From Torymus aiolomorphi (Eukaryota; Arthropoda; Insecta; Hymenoptera; Torymidae), in the NCBI GenBank assembly GCA_036365515.1, contig CM070874.1:243728430-243792429 (forward strand): a stretch of 64,000 nt of DNA. Direction: 5' to 3'. The translations under genes were made by a program, and so were the position numbers. Positions 34,173 through 44,009 of the stretch are shown one piece after another; the stretch's first letter is position 1, and the number at the start of each line of letters is the position of its first letter. The notes below the pieces were generated by a model, which did not search any database, was not told the DNA's origin, and saw only the letters and a list, made by a program, of their open reading frames with translations.

Positions 34173-35462
34173 TTATGCGTTAAAGTCTGTGAGGATTTGT
34201 GGGTTGTAATCTACATTCAGTACGTTGCCCAATTCAGCGTAAATAATGCAGTTCATCGTTTCCGTTATTGTCTCATCGAAACGAACTTCGATCCGTAGAG
34301 ACCCCGAGCACACAAGGTTCCAGTGAGAGGAAAAATGGGTACATATGTCAGGTGTCAGATTGAATGCAAATAGACAATAGCCTGGCGGGTAAGAAACGCG
34401 ACTAACGTTGACTCCTTCATTGACGTATTGAATAGCTTTGCCGACGGAAAGAGTGTGGAAAGAAGCAACGAACAATTTATTATCGACTGTGGAGCGTTGC
34501 TCAAATGGTTTGCTCGGTATCTGTACGCCGTCTATGTAGAGCAACAAGAAATTTACGTTAATGTGTTAAAAATTAAAGTGGTTCAGTTGACGATTGCCGT
34601 TAAATACTTGGTTTTTCAGGAAATCCATTTTGATTATTATGGGTAGCTGTCCTAGAATAACGTTATCAAGCGTTTCACCCATGACGCCACTGTAAATAGC
34701 GAAAACCCCTGGTGATAGGGTATTTTGCCATAGTCTTCGCTAGAGCTTTGGTATGAACGAGCAACACACCTCGACTAGTTTTAGCTCGACGCACGATAAA
34801 TGTAGCTTCCTTTATGTTTACGGAAAATTTTCCATTTTGCGATGAATCCATGAGACAGAAGGTACCCTCCCTGCTCTCTAGTCTCACTCTTATTTCTACG
34901 CCGTTAAGGAGAAATTTGGGCTGATTGAACACGTTACAGTGTAAATGCCTAATTAGGTCGATGGATTTACCTCCAAGCGTAAAGTATTGGCCGTTAAGGA
35001 GACCAATGTTGGCCGTACGTGCACTGCGTGCAACGGTCGAGTCCACATACATGTTACCTGCTGTATCAGTATACCACAAGGAAGCCGTTAAATGAGACTA
35101 TAAGGCTGATGGGGCGTAGTTCAATAAAGGTTCTATGTATGCTCTATATCGGTAAGCGTTGTTTGACAGTGAGACGGTTTTCAATAAGATTTTTTATTGA
35201 AAAATATATCCCCTTGACCAAACAACGAGTGAATAAAATTCTTGACTGTACCAACTTTTTCATTTTCTTATTCCGTGTCAGCCTGTAAAATCTGCACGGT
35301 AAGGTGTAGTATGATGTGTGCGAGATCGATGCAGTGTTCGGTAGAACTGTGTACCAGAAATTCGAGCGGCGAATTGCTGTCATTGCTGTCAGTGCAGAAA
35401 AGCACAGTTTCATCTAGCTCACTCTTCATTCCTTCTCCGTTGTACGCGTGTAAATATGCCAT
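34173..35462 (-). pseudogene. Polinton-like major capsid protein (hexon-type), copy A
   Basis: The minus-strand start at 35462 reads MAYLHAYNGEGMKSELDETV, with HCIDLAHIILHLTVQILQAD to 35268. The middle part is 35079-34675 (FNQPKFLLNGVEIRVRLESR, EATFIVRRAKTSRGVLLVHT). The C-terminal part is 34547-34173 (IQYVNEGVNVSRVSYPPGYC, FSSHWNLVCSGSLRIEVRFD, ending in NCIIYAELGNVLNVDYN). This order matches arthropod proteins identified as Polinton/adintovirus double-jelly-roll capsid proteins. Frameshifts and deletions separate the pieces, and total length is below the family's usual size. No restored version is implied. Confidence 0.72.
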
Positions 35463-35464
35463 AT

Positions 35465-35668
35465 TTACGTAGCCGCAAAAAAACGTGTGACACTTCTAAC
35501 GGTTTTCTTGTTCTTTCTCCTGTTGGCATTCATCTTTTTACCACTTTTGGCTTCTTCTAATCGCTTGACTGTTTTCCTTCGCAATGCGTTGCGTGACCTC
35601 ACACGATTGCTCATCGACTGCCGCTTCCGTCTAACTGTCGTTGATTTATATCCGTGCCCTTTCATCAT
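35465..35668 (-). pseudogene. Small very basic protein upstream of the capsid gene, copy A
   Basis: 67 codons, nearly half Arg or Lys (TTVRRKRQSMSNRVRSRNAL, RRKNKKTVRSVTRFF), ending two bases before the capsid ATG. A DNA-condensing virion core role like adenovirus core peptides is plausible by composition and position. Copy B has the C-terminal half at 38621-38797. The true N-terminus is uncertain because upstream frames are broken. Confidence 0.5.
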
Positions 35669-35959
35669 TTCCGAGACCTTCTTTCGGCTTTCTTTTTTAA
35701 ATTCTTTCCAGATTCTTGAAGACGAGTGTCGACTGAATCTTTGAAACTCACACCGTCATTGGCTATGTCGTTGAGTACGTTCAGACGTGCGCGAATGGCT
35801 TCTTTGCCCACAGCTTTAGCACAACTACTCCGATATAGGATAATTCTCTTAAATATCGCACCGATGAAACTGTCAATTTCAGAGTCACGCTGATAGGTAC
35901 GAACACCGGTTTGCTGATTTTAGTACGTGATATAATAGCTCATTTTGTGAAAGATAATT

Positions 35960-36713
35960 TTACCGACTACGCATAAAATGAAGCGTCACGGTCAACGTTC
36001 CGTACTCAAATGGGATGCGTCGGCCGTGTTGGTCTCTTGCATCGATGAAAATATTGTGAAAAGTATGTTGTAAGAGCAAAATGTAATGTGTAGATGCAAA
36101 ATGCCTTTCGAGATTGGTGTCAAATTTATATCTTGAATTCTCCAAGGAAACTATGTGAAGTAGTGCTGTTTGAGTCTCGCGACGGTATAAGGCTCACAAA
36201 TGTCTTTGTAGATGTACAGTTGATCGGAGATAGCACGCGCCAGACATACCGGTCTGGTACCCACATTTTTAGCTTTCCCTGTTTTTAAGGTGAGAAATGT
36301 ACCCGTTTGACTGTGAAAAGTCAAACCAAATATACGACGCATGTTTTCGTTAAACGTTGTGTAATGTGGTTCTGCGCCATTACAGTTTCATCTCAAAGCA
36401 TAGTGGCCTTTCTGAAATCCCGCTGGGACGAGTGGTTGATGATCGTGTACAACGTGCACTCTATTTCTTCCGTGAGGTCAGCAACAGTATCTTACATGCT
36501 GTATGGAAAATTGCAAATTCCATTATTTTTTAAAGGTTTGAGTGAAGCCGAATCTAGTTTAAAGGTGTATGAATATTCGGATTTTTGAATATGCATGATT
36601 GTACAGGAAACGTAAATTTCCGCTAGACCGACTTGCCAGTCTCCTTTTAATCTGATTTCACGGGCCAAATGCGTTGTAAGGCATGTGGAAGTATTTTCCG
36701 GAAAATACGTCAT
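35960..36713 (-). pseudogene. Penton-like or minor capsid gene, copy A only
   Basis: Three consecutive minus-strand ORFs: 36713-36492 starts MTYFPENTSTCLTTHLAREI with LKGDWQVGLAEI; 36342-36151 has the middle (VCLARAISDQLYIYKDICEP); 36145-35960 ends IPFEYGTLTVTLHF followed by a basic tail. This order matches a protein commonly found next to the capsid gene of arthropod Polintons, which I take to be the minor capsid or penton protein; the family name is inference. It lies between integrase and the basic protein, and is deleted from copy B. Confidence 0.5.
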
Positions 36714-36729
36714 AGTATGCTGGCTAATA

Positions 36730-37800
36730 CTAGATAGAAATCTTCACTGTTGTCCATCTTGCTAAACGGTTTTGATATCTGCAGCTTTTATCCAGGAGTT
36801 TAACGTTTCTGGATATCCTACCCACTTTACCAGCAGTGGCTTCTTTTTCCCCCTGTTCTTTCGATTGAGTGATGAGCTCGACTTTAAATTCTTGTTCAGC
36901 TGTTAATCGTCTCGAACCAGCACACAGTGTTCTATTTTGAAAAAAAATGGACAAAATGAAATATCTCGCGAACGGATATCGATAGCCGCATGAATCCAAC
37001 TGTATTTTAAAGTTGAAGTAATATACAATAAAGGAAAAATAGTCCAGTACTGATCATTTGACCCTGTGACCTTGGAAATGAAAAATGAAAGTCGAATAAA
37101 TAACGTATTTTCGGCTTTTTCATTGTAGACTTTCTGGCTATCAATTTTTTCGATCAAAAAAATATGTACTCCTGTAGTGTTTGATGCAAGGAATCCGAAT
37201 TTGATGTCAGAATTGTCCTATCGCACACCAATTTGTTTTTAAATCTGAAAACTCCATAAAAAATACGAAAAATTCACCCTGAAAAAATGGAGCATTATTG
37301 AGTAATTTCGACTTCAAATTCGGATTCAGCGAATTAAAATACATGGGTACATAAATACAATTATGGAGTTTTCAGCTTTAAAAACAAATTGGTGTGCGAT
37401 AGGACAATTCTGACATTATATTCGGATTCCTTGCATCAAACACTACAGGAGTACATATTTTTTTGATCGAAAAAATTGATAGCCAGAAAGTCTACAATGA
37501 AAAAGCCGAAAATACGTTATTTATTCGACTTTCATTTTTCATTTCCAAGGTCACAGGGTCAAATGATCAGTACTGGACTATTTTTCCTTTATTGTATATT
37601 ACTTCAACTTTAAAATGCAGTTGGATTCATCCGGCTATCGATATCCGTTCGCGAGATATTTCATTTTGTCCATTTTTTTTCAAAATAGAACACTGTGCGG
37701 CACCTGTCAATTCTTCGGTGTAGAAGAAACCGTCGATATTTTCGGCATTTGCACTATCTTGTCAGAATTCAAGCACCAATAGCCTCTCCACCGTTGACCA
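36730..37800 (-). pseudogene. Polinton-like integrase C-terminus with chromodomain, copy A, split by a foldback element
   Basis: Minus strand: the segment NAENIDGFFYTEELTG at about 37740-37698 is followed, after the inserted 36923-37697 element, by RRLTAEQEFKVELITQSKEQ and, in a shifted frame, LLVKWVGYPETLNSWIKAAD. The latter is a chromodomain with its aromatic and W-x-GYP signature. Retroviral-type integrases with a C-terminal chromodomain are a Polinton hallmark. The gene is broken by the insertion and by at least one frameshift. Confidence 0.65.
36923..37697. mobile_element. Foldback element (two arms of about 338 bp) inside the copy A integrase
   Basis: The left arm (36923-37262) and right arm (37362-37697) are near-perfect reverse complements, separated by about 100 bp. 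Termini are CACAGTGTTCTATTTTGAAA. Both arms encode the same spurious ORF (36903-37157 minus; 37463-37723 plus). The two integrase halves resume exactly outside the element. No transposase, and no clear target duplication. Confidence 0.8.
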
Positions 37801-37869
37801 GACGTGCAGCTAAGATAAAGTGGTTATAACTATACATCTGGTGTCATATGAAAATCAATATTACGATCC

Positions 37870-38620
37870 ATCGCAACAAGTCGGCGTAAACCGTTGCAAC
37901 GGCTCTTGAAAAAATTTTCAAACGTACCAACGGTCGTATTCCTATTTACTTACAAACTGATGAAGGTAAGGAATTCGTAGGTACAGTAGTATAAAACGTT
38001 TTGAAAAACCGGCGCATACGTTTTTGAGTAACAAGAAATTCTGAAGTCAAAGCAGCTATCGTCGACCGGTTAAATCACACGATCAAGAAACGCCTTTGGA
38101 GATATTTCACACATAGAAACACATGCAGATACATCGACGTGATAAAAAACAATTGTCTGTGCTTACATCAACACTGTACACTCGGCAATAGGGATGAAAC
38201 CAGCGCAAGTAGACTTGTACAGCGCAGCGGAAGCCCGCATCAATCTGGAAAGACGAAGCACCAAAAAAAGACCAGTGAAACACCCTAAATACAAGGTTGG
38301 TGATTACGCTCGAATTAATCGCTCAAAGGAAACCTTCGAGAAAGGATTTTTTTCAACAAAATTTTTTGTGTTTTACAGAGTCAACACATTTACCTGTACG
38401 AGATACAAGATCTGAATAGTGAAAATATCGACGGTTTCCTCTAGACCGTAGAAATAATAGGTCCACGTTTGAGGCGATTAACAGCTGAAAAAGAATTTAA
38501 AGTCGAGCGCATCATTCAATCCAAAGGACAGGAGAAAAAGAAGCAACTGCTGGTAAAGTGGGTAGGATATCCATCAAAGATAAAATCTTGGATAAAAGCT
38601 ACAGATCTCAAAACCGTTTA
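37870..38620 (+). pseudogene. Polinton-like integrase with chromodomain, copy B
   Basis: The reading begins within the catalytic core: KIFKRTNGRIPIYLQTDEGK (second catalytic Asp in QTDEG), VTRNSEVKAAIVDR (region of the catalytic Glu), KKRLWRYFTHRNTCRYIDVI, then RRSTKKRPVKHPKYKVGDYA, YEIQDLNSENIDGF and the chromodomain EFKVERIIQSKGQEKKKQLL with VGYPSKIKSWIKATDL, stop at about 38620. Several stops and frame changes interrupt it. The N-terminal zinc region and the first Asp are absent, probably lost at the head-to-head junction. Confidence 0.75.
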
Positions 38621-38797
38621 GCAAGATGGACAACAGTGAAGATTATTACGACGAGCAATCGTGTGTGCTAACGCAACGCATCGCAAAGGAAAATAGTCAA
38701 GCGGTTGAAAAAAGCCAAAACTGGTAAGGAGACGAAGGCCAAAAGGAGGAAGAACAAGAAAACCGTTAGAAGTGTTACAGATATATTTGGGGCTGAG
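38621..38797 (+). pseudogene. Small basic protein, copy B, fused by deletion to the integrase 3' flank
   Basis: Right after the integrase stop the sequence matches copy A for about 25 bases and then jumps into the basic-protein gene (GAGCAATCGTGTG at about 38652), ending KKAKTGKETKAKRRKNKK and VRSVTDIFGAE with a stop before the capsid ATG at 38803. The jump removes the whole penton-like gene relative to copy A. Confidence 0.55.
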
Positions 38798-38802
38798 TAA
38801 AT

Positions 38803-39751
38803 ATGGCATATTTACACGCGTGCAGCGGAGAAGGAATGAAGAGTGAGCTAGATCTCTTTATTCTCCCTGTCACTTAAATATCTATAGAAAACAGTGCTAT
38901 TCACCACCACAAACGTGTGTGACTGAGTCACCGCTCCAGTTTCTGGTGCCCAGTTCTACCGAACACTACATTGATCTCGCACACACTGCCGTATGCTGAT
39001 ATAGCAGGTAACATGGATGCGGACTCGACCGTTGCACGCGGTGCACGCACGGCCTACATTGGTCAACTTCTGCCTCACGGATTCATCAAAAAATAGATAA
39101 TTCGTAAACATAAAGGAAGCTACGTATATCGTGCGTCGAGATAATCTAGTCCAGTTGTATTGTTCGTTCATGCAAAAGCTCTAGCTAAGACTACGACAAA
39201 ATACCCCATCACCAGGGGTTGAGGTTAAGGCTTTCACTATGCACAGCGGCGTCATGGGTGAAACGCTTGATAACGACAGTTATCCAAAATAATCATCGTA
39301 TGTTTCCTGAAAAACCAAGTATTTAACGGCAATCTTCAACTCAACCATTTTAATTTTTAACAATCAATGTAAATTTCTTATCGCTCTACGTAGACGGCGT
39401 ACAGGTACCGAGCAAACCAATTCAGCCACGCTTCACAAGCGATAACAAATTTTTCGTTGATTCTTTCCATATTCTCTCCATCGGCACAGCTATTCACTAC
39501 GGCAACGAGGTATCGACATTAGTCGCGTTTCACACCCGTCAGGCTATTGTCTGTTTGCATTCGATCTGACACCTGACTTATTCGCCCATTTTTCGTCTCA
39601 CTGGAACCTTGTGCGCTCGGAGTCTCTATGGATCGAAGTTCGTTTCGAGAAGGCAGCAACGGAAACACTGAACTGCATTATTTACGTTGAATTCGACAAC
39701 GTACTGAAAGTAGATTCCAACCGAGAGATCTTCACAGACTTTAACACATAA
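38803..39751 (+). pseudogene. Polinton-like major capsid protein, copy B
   Basis: Starts MAYLHACSGEGMKSELDLF at 38803. Internal pieces match copy A: the region 38950-39260 is partly scrambled or deleted, then LYVDGVQVPSKPIQPRFTSD at about 39388. The C-terminus includes DLFAHFSSHWNLVRSESL and WIEVRFEKAATETLNCIIY, with the stop at 39751. It is a relic with many frame changes and is shorter than copy A. Confidence 0.65.
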
Positions 39752-39861
39752 GAGCAGGAAGTGTTCAGTAGTGGGGAGAAGCGAATATAAGTCAATGAAT
39801 CCCATCGCTAACAGTGCAGTCAGTTTTTCACTTCTTGACGAATACATCGACATTTCTCACC

Positions 39862-40300
39862 ATGGATTACGTAATAGAAATTCAGGGTTTGAGAGACAAG
39901 GATAATAAATTTTTACCCAAAGAGGTTGGCATTGCCTCTTTGTAAGGGAACGTCTCGGGACATTGGATCATTATTCCACGTCACACATTCGACGAGCTGC
40001 CTAGGGAAACCAGAGCGACCAACGATTATCTTTCATCGAAGATACTTGAAATACACTGGTTCGATGGTGATATCGGCTTACAGAAACTACAACACCACGT
40101 TTACAACATTGACAGAAACATTACTAAAATACGTGAGAGGCAGCGATACGAGTCGTTACGTTGAATCCATGATGACTCGCAGTATAATCGACATGGAAGA
40201 CGGCACCAGCGAAGGTTTCACCGATATGCAGAGAAGATTTAAAAGCGAACAAGCATGTATCGCTCACGGATGTATGGATAATACGTATAAAAAGTCATGA
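39862..40300 (+). pseudogene. Conserved Polinton-associated gene of unknown function, copy B
   Basis: ATG at 39862 (MDYVIEIQGLRDKDNKFLPK), a stop at about 39942, then pieces matching copy A in shifted frames up to RGSDTSRYVESMMTRSIIDM and SEGFTDMQRRFKSEQ before the stop at 40300. Confidence 0.5.
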
Positions 40301-40790
40301 GAGATGCAGAAAAATAATAGCTAAAGAAGGGCCCCAAACGCGCACGTGTACTTAGAGACTGGCTTTACTCACTACTACTCGAAGAAAACCGTTTAAAATT
40401 ACCAGAGAAAAGCAGCGACCTATTTTTTGACGCAATAGACAATCTCATCTGGAGTAGAAGAAGTCTCATCAGATTCGGAATCGGAGGCAGAGATGAAGTC
40501 GACAGCGCAAGCCGGACATAATACAAAACAACCAAGGAAGCACGCGAAGAAGATGAACACGTATCAGATAGCGAGAGCTTTGGAGGGTCTGAATGCGAAA
40601 ATGATCGGAGTGTATCTCCAACGACTTAGAAGAAACTGCAAAAATTTTCGTTCGAACAATAGAATGCTTCAATATACTATCATATTTTTGTATTACATGT
40701 GTCATGGCATCGTCCTCAAGACCTTTAATCGATTCTTTACACGTGACACAAGAAAGAACCATGCATCCACTTTTTAAATAGCATTATATG
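40301..40790 (+). pseudogene. Polinton-like cysteine protease, copy B fragment
   Basis: After an acidic SSDSESEAE stretch (about 40465), KKMNTYQIARALEGLNAKMI is followed directly by RRNCKNF; the His region kept in copy A is deleted. The C-terminal part (IIFLYYMCHGIVLKTFNRFF), absent from A, is kept. The two copies therefore preserve complementary parts of one protease gene. Both are inactive. Confidence 0.5.
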
Positions 40791-40859
40791 AAATTATGTT
40801 TTGAAACGGAATTATACGAATAGGAGCCATCGATAACTATCTACATATATCCTTCCGTG

Positions 40860-41740
40860 CCCTTCTACGCACCACTCCTCGTCTGCCTTAATCTTGCATC
40901 CCCCGGCAATTACGGTCCTTTGGAGCTTCTTTTAGCAATCCTCTCACTGCCGTTGGCTTCTCTTCTGACTGGATCTCATATCATCCTGCTACTCTGGTTT
41001 TGGGGAATTTTTTGTCGCTATATTATTGCTGCCCGCCTACGTGCTGCTTCTGTTATGTCTGGATCTTGTATCCCCCGGCTATTTTGGTTTTGGGGCCCTT
41101 TCTTAGCTATCCTTTTTCTGCATGTCGGCGTGTTGCTTCTCTTCTGCCTGGATCTCGCATTCCCCGGCTACTCTGATTTTTGTCTATTTTTTTAGCTACT
41201 CTCTTACCACATGTCTGCATGCCGCTTCTCTTATACCTAGATCTCGTATCCCCGGGCTACTTTGGTTTTGGGCCTTTTTTTAGCTATTCTCTTTCTGCAT
41301 GTCATTGTACCGCTTCTCTTATGCCTTGATCTCGCATCACCCGACTACTTTAGTTTTCTGTATTGTTTTCTAGATATATTCTTTGCAGCCTATCTATGTC
41401 CCACTTGATCTTCGTCGACCTTGATCACATGTCCCCCGGCTACTCTAGTTATGGAGACTTTTTTGTAGTTATACTATTGCTGCTCGTCTACGTGCTTCTT
41501 CTCTTCTACCTAGATGTCATATCCATGGCGACTTTGTTTTTGGGGATTTTATCTATCTATATCTTTTGCTGATCGCCCGCATGCTGTTTCGTCTTAAGCT
41601 TGGAGCTTGCTTCCTCCGACTACTTTAATTTTGACATTTTTTCTACCCATATTCTCAGCTGCCCATCTGCGTACCACATATCATATCTCCCGGCTACTTT
41701 AATTTTGGTACTTTTTCTTTTCTTTCTTCTTTCTTATTTC
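40860..41740. repeat. Tandem repeat, unit about 87 bp, about 10 copies
   Basis: Diverged units contain TCCCCCGGCTACTTTGGTTT, at about 40906, 40990, 41071, 41157, 41251, 41337, 41432, 41520, 41612 and 41690. The Leu/Phe/Ser-rich ORFs across it (40857-41195, 41363-41572) are repeat translations. It directly adjoins the end of Polinton copy B. Confidence 0.8.
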
Positions 41741-42476
41741 TGTGTTTAATATTTAACTAATTATTTTTAAAAAAATGTTATTTTCATGTCGTAATTAAAT
41801 AATTTTGTTTAAAAAATTCGAAATTTCCGAAATAAACCTGAAAATCTCTGGAAGTCTCGGGAAATACGTGAAAGTGTCGAGAAGTCTGGGGAAGTCTTGG
41901 AAGTTTCTATGAATTTTACTTTGTTTTCGATGTCGACCCTTTTCTGAGATACTTTCAGACATGCAAATACTTCTGGAACTCCTACATTAAATTCTTAGTT
42001 GACGTCTCCAAATGCGTAGCCCCACGTTTTTTAGTTATTCTGTTCAGAGCTCGCTACTTATAAGTATCGTATAAAATCTGGTTATAAGGTAAGCTATAGA
42101 TAGTTTATATATTACAAACTACCGTGAAGATACTAGATCCTAATTATTTTTTAAAATAAATAGTCACACTGAAACTTTTATTTCTACTACTCATTTGTAG
42201 GTAAGTTTACTAGTATTATGAAATTGATAATTAAATTATATATGAACATTTATTTAACTACCATTTTATTCTAGTAGGACTACAGTTTCATATATCTAAA
42301 TTCAATGTATTTTCTATAATTTGTAATCATAGTATTTATTATTTATACACAATATACAGTTTACAAATTGGAAGAATATTACATTATAAGTTCTAACATA
42401 TATCGGAAATAATATTTTTATAAAGAATTATTGTTTCACAAAATAAACTATGTTCATTGCGGTTACATCGTAGAAC
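41741..42476. other. AT-rich sequence downstream of the regucalcin-like gene
   Basis: No gene recognised. The part next to 42477 would hold the 3' untranslated region of the minus-strand regucalcin-like gene; AATAAA-type hexamers read on the minus strand are not clearly distinguishable in the AT-rich background. Confidence 0.4.
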
Positions 42477-42912
42477 TTAAGATTTATGTAATGTAAACTT
42501 GTTGGGTGCTAATCCTCGGACACCTAACCCCTTTATAGCAAAAACACAACCCGCGTTAGGTTGTTTCTGTTTTTCATTCATACTTAAACCAAAATTAGCT
42601 GTTGTTACATATAAAGTATCCAACAATGTATCCCCAAAAGTTACACTTGTAACTCGACTTGCAGGAATGTCAATCGTTTGGAGTAATTCACCATTTTTTG
42701 GATTAATGTTAATTACCTACAAAATACATATAGAAAACCCAATTACGTAGAATATTAAGATAAGTATAAATTTTGTAATTTACTTCCAAATATACTTACA
42801 TGACCTCCTCCGTGATTAGCTACCCATAAATTATCTTCCGAATCAATTGTCATTCCATCAGGTACTCCCGTAAGGTTGTATGAATCAAAATTGAATATAA
42901 TTTCTGGATGCG
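42477..42912 (-). CDS. Regucalcin/SMP-30-like gene, last two exons
   Basis: SMP-30/gluconolactonase-family beta-propellers are cytosolic metal-dependent lactonases or calcium-regulating proteins. Two minus-strand exons are visible. The penultimate exon 42912-42800 (acceptor TTTTCAG before CGCATCC) encodes FDSYNLTGVPDGMTIDSEDN then LWVANHGGGH. The intron 42799-42717 is 83 bp with donor GTAAGTAT and acceptor TTTTGTAG. The last exon 42716-42477 encodes VININPKNGELLQTIDIPAS, RVTSVTFG, LYVTTANFGL and a stop. The DGM-TID Asp matches a conserved metal-site position of the family. Splicing restores one frame, so it could be functional, but no upstream exons were found before the gypsy element (or anywhere in the window), so a gene fragment or pseudogene is equally possible. 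This is the only host gene recognised. Confidence 0.8.
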
Positions 42913-43629
42913 CTGAAAATAATATCTTCATAGAATAGAGTAACATTAAAAAAATCGCTGCCAATTCATTGGCCCGTGGGGTCCTCAAACTTAATTTGCT
43001 TATTCCTTTAATTAAGTTTTAATAACAAAATTTATAATTTTTGCAACAATTTCTGACATAATTATTATTAAATTCATTTGTGAAGATTAAAAAGTATTAA
43101 TTTTTAAATTATGTATAAAATATGAATAAAATAATAGGTATGATATGTTTTTTTAAATTATGTCTGAAAAAGAAATAAAATAATTGATTGTAATATTCTC
43201 GTCAAAACCTTTTAAAATTCCTAAATAGCCTTTACTTCAAATTATATTTTCTTTGTGAAATTTCACACATAGGGTACTTATCTCTAGTAGTATGCCTGTC
43301 AGTATTTGTGTGCTCTTTCTAGAATTTCCGATGCAAGAAAAAGGTTCTAACCTTAAAAATAATAAATGGCTAATACAAAACAAAAGCAGGTACACAACAT
43401 GCACGCATAGCGCATGTTATTTCCATTTGCTAGTATACATACATGTGTTCCCGAATAATTGCGATTTTAAAAGAGGGCTAAAATAGCTTTAATCTCAAAT
43501 ATCTCTGAAATTCATAAACGAATTCTTTTACCCTAAGAACTCTTCTAATAAATAATATAAAAACTCTACATCTCCACCAAATATCAAAGAAATTAAAAAA
43601 ATTTGAATGTAGTTATATTGTGCGTTGTA
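42913..43629. other. Possible intron of the regucalcin-like gene; old repeats
   Basis: No further exon is recognisable on the minus strand. 43480-43620 resembles the interspersed repeat at 60130-60300 (ATATCTCTGAAATTCATAAA and CTCTACATCTCCACC). 43060-43110 resembles 62565-62610. Confidence 0.4.
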
Positions 43630-43782
43630 AATCATTCTAGTAATATTTGTCTAATTTTTTCAAATGTTTCTTGAAATATTTCTGTAATATTCGTGCAATG
43701 TTACGCGGAATATTGTTGCGTAATATTTCCGTAACATTTCAGTTAAATATTGCATGGAATATTTCAGAAATATTACTGAAAT
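43630..43782. repeat. ATATTTC-rich repeat, left of the gypsy insertion
   Basis: Alternating AATATTTC and GAAATATT motifs with GTTACGCGGAATATTGTTGC. The same text continues at 48450 after the gypsy element. Confidence 0.65.
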
Positions 43783-43977
43783 TGTTATATCTGTATTTAC
43801 TTGTGGGGTCAAGGAGACAAAGCAAAGATACTTTAGAAATACCCTTTACAGTTAGCTTTATTTATACGTCTGTACATAGCGGCTCTCCAGCGTATACTGA
43901 CTGCCGTCGAGCTGTGCTCGTCTTACTCGGACACGTTTACATTGTTGCCAGATTGGTACATTCTTACATATATTACA
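43783..43977 (-). repeat. Gypsy 3' LTR
   Basis: 195 bp, TG...CA ends on the plus strand. Differences from the partner are GGGGTCAAGG/GGGCTCAAGG, AATACCC/AATATCC, GCGGCTC/GCGGTTC and GATTGGT/GATTCGT. Confidence 0.92.
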
Positions 43978-44009
43978 ACTTCTCCCCTTTTTTAAGACAG
44001 AGAAAACAT

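Larger units (their letters stand above)
33150..40790. mobile_element. Two head-to-head Polinton/adintovirus-like remnants
   Basis: Copy A (minus strand, about 37800 down to 33150) and copy B (plus strand, about 37870 up to 40790) carry the same gene series: integrase with chromodomain, small basic protein, double-jelly-roll-type capsid protein, a conserved unnamed gene, and an adenain-like protease. Copy A also keeps a penton-like gene absent from B. Integrase ends face each other at about 37800-37870. All genes are broken. Polintons are self-synthesising elements with virus-type capsid genes; PolB and the packaging ATPase were not found here. This is an old genomic relic. Confidence 0.78.

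Noticed and set aside
36903..37723. Pair of nearly identical ORFs on opposite strands (IEKIDSQKVYNEKAENTLF)
   Set aside because: They are the two arms of a foldback element, not a duplicated gene.
40857..41572. Leu/Phe-rich ORFs that look like membrane proteins
   Set aside because: They come from a diverged 87-bp tandem repeat, and the hydrophobic repeats are a by-product.
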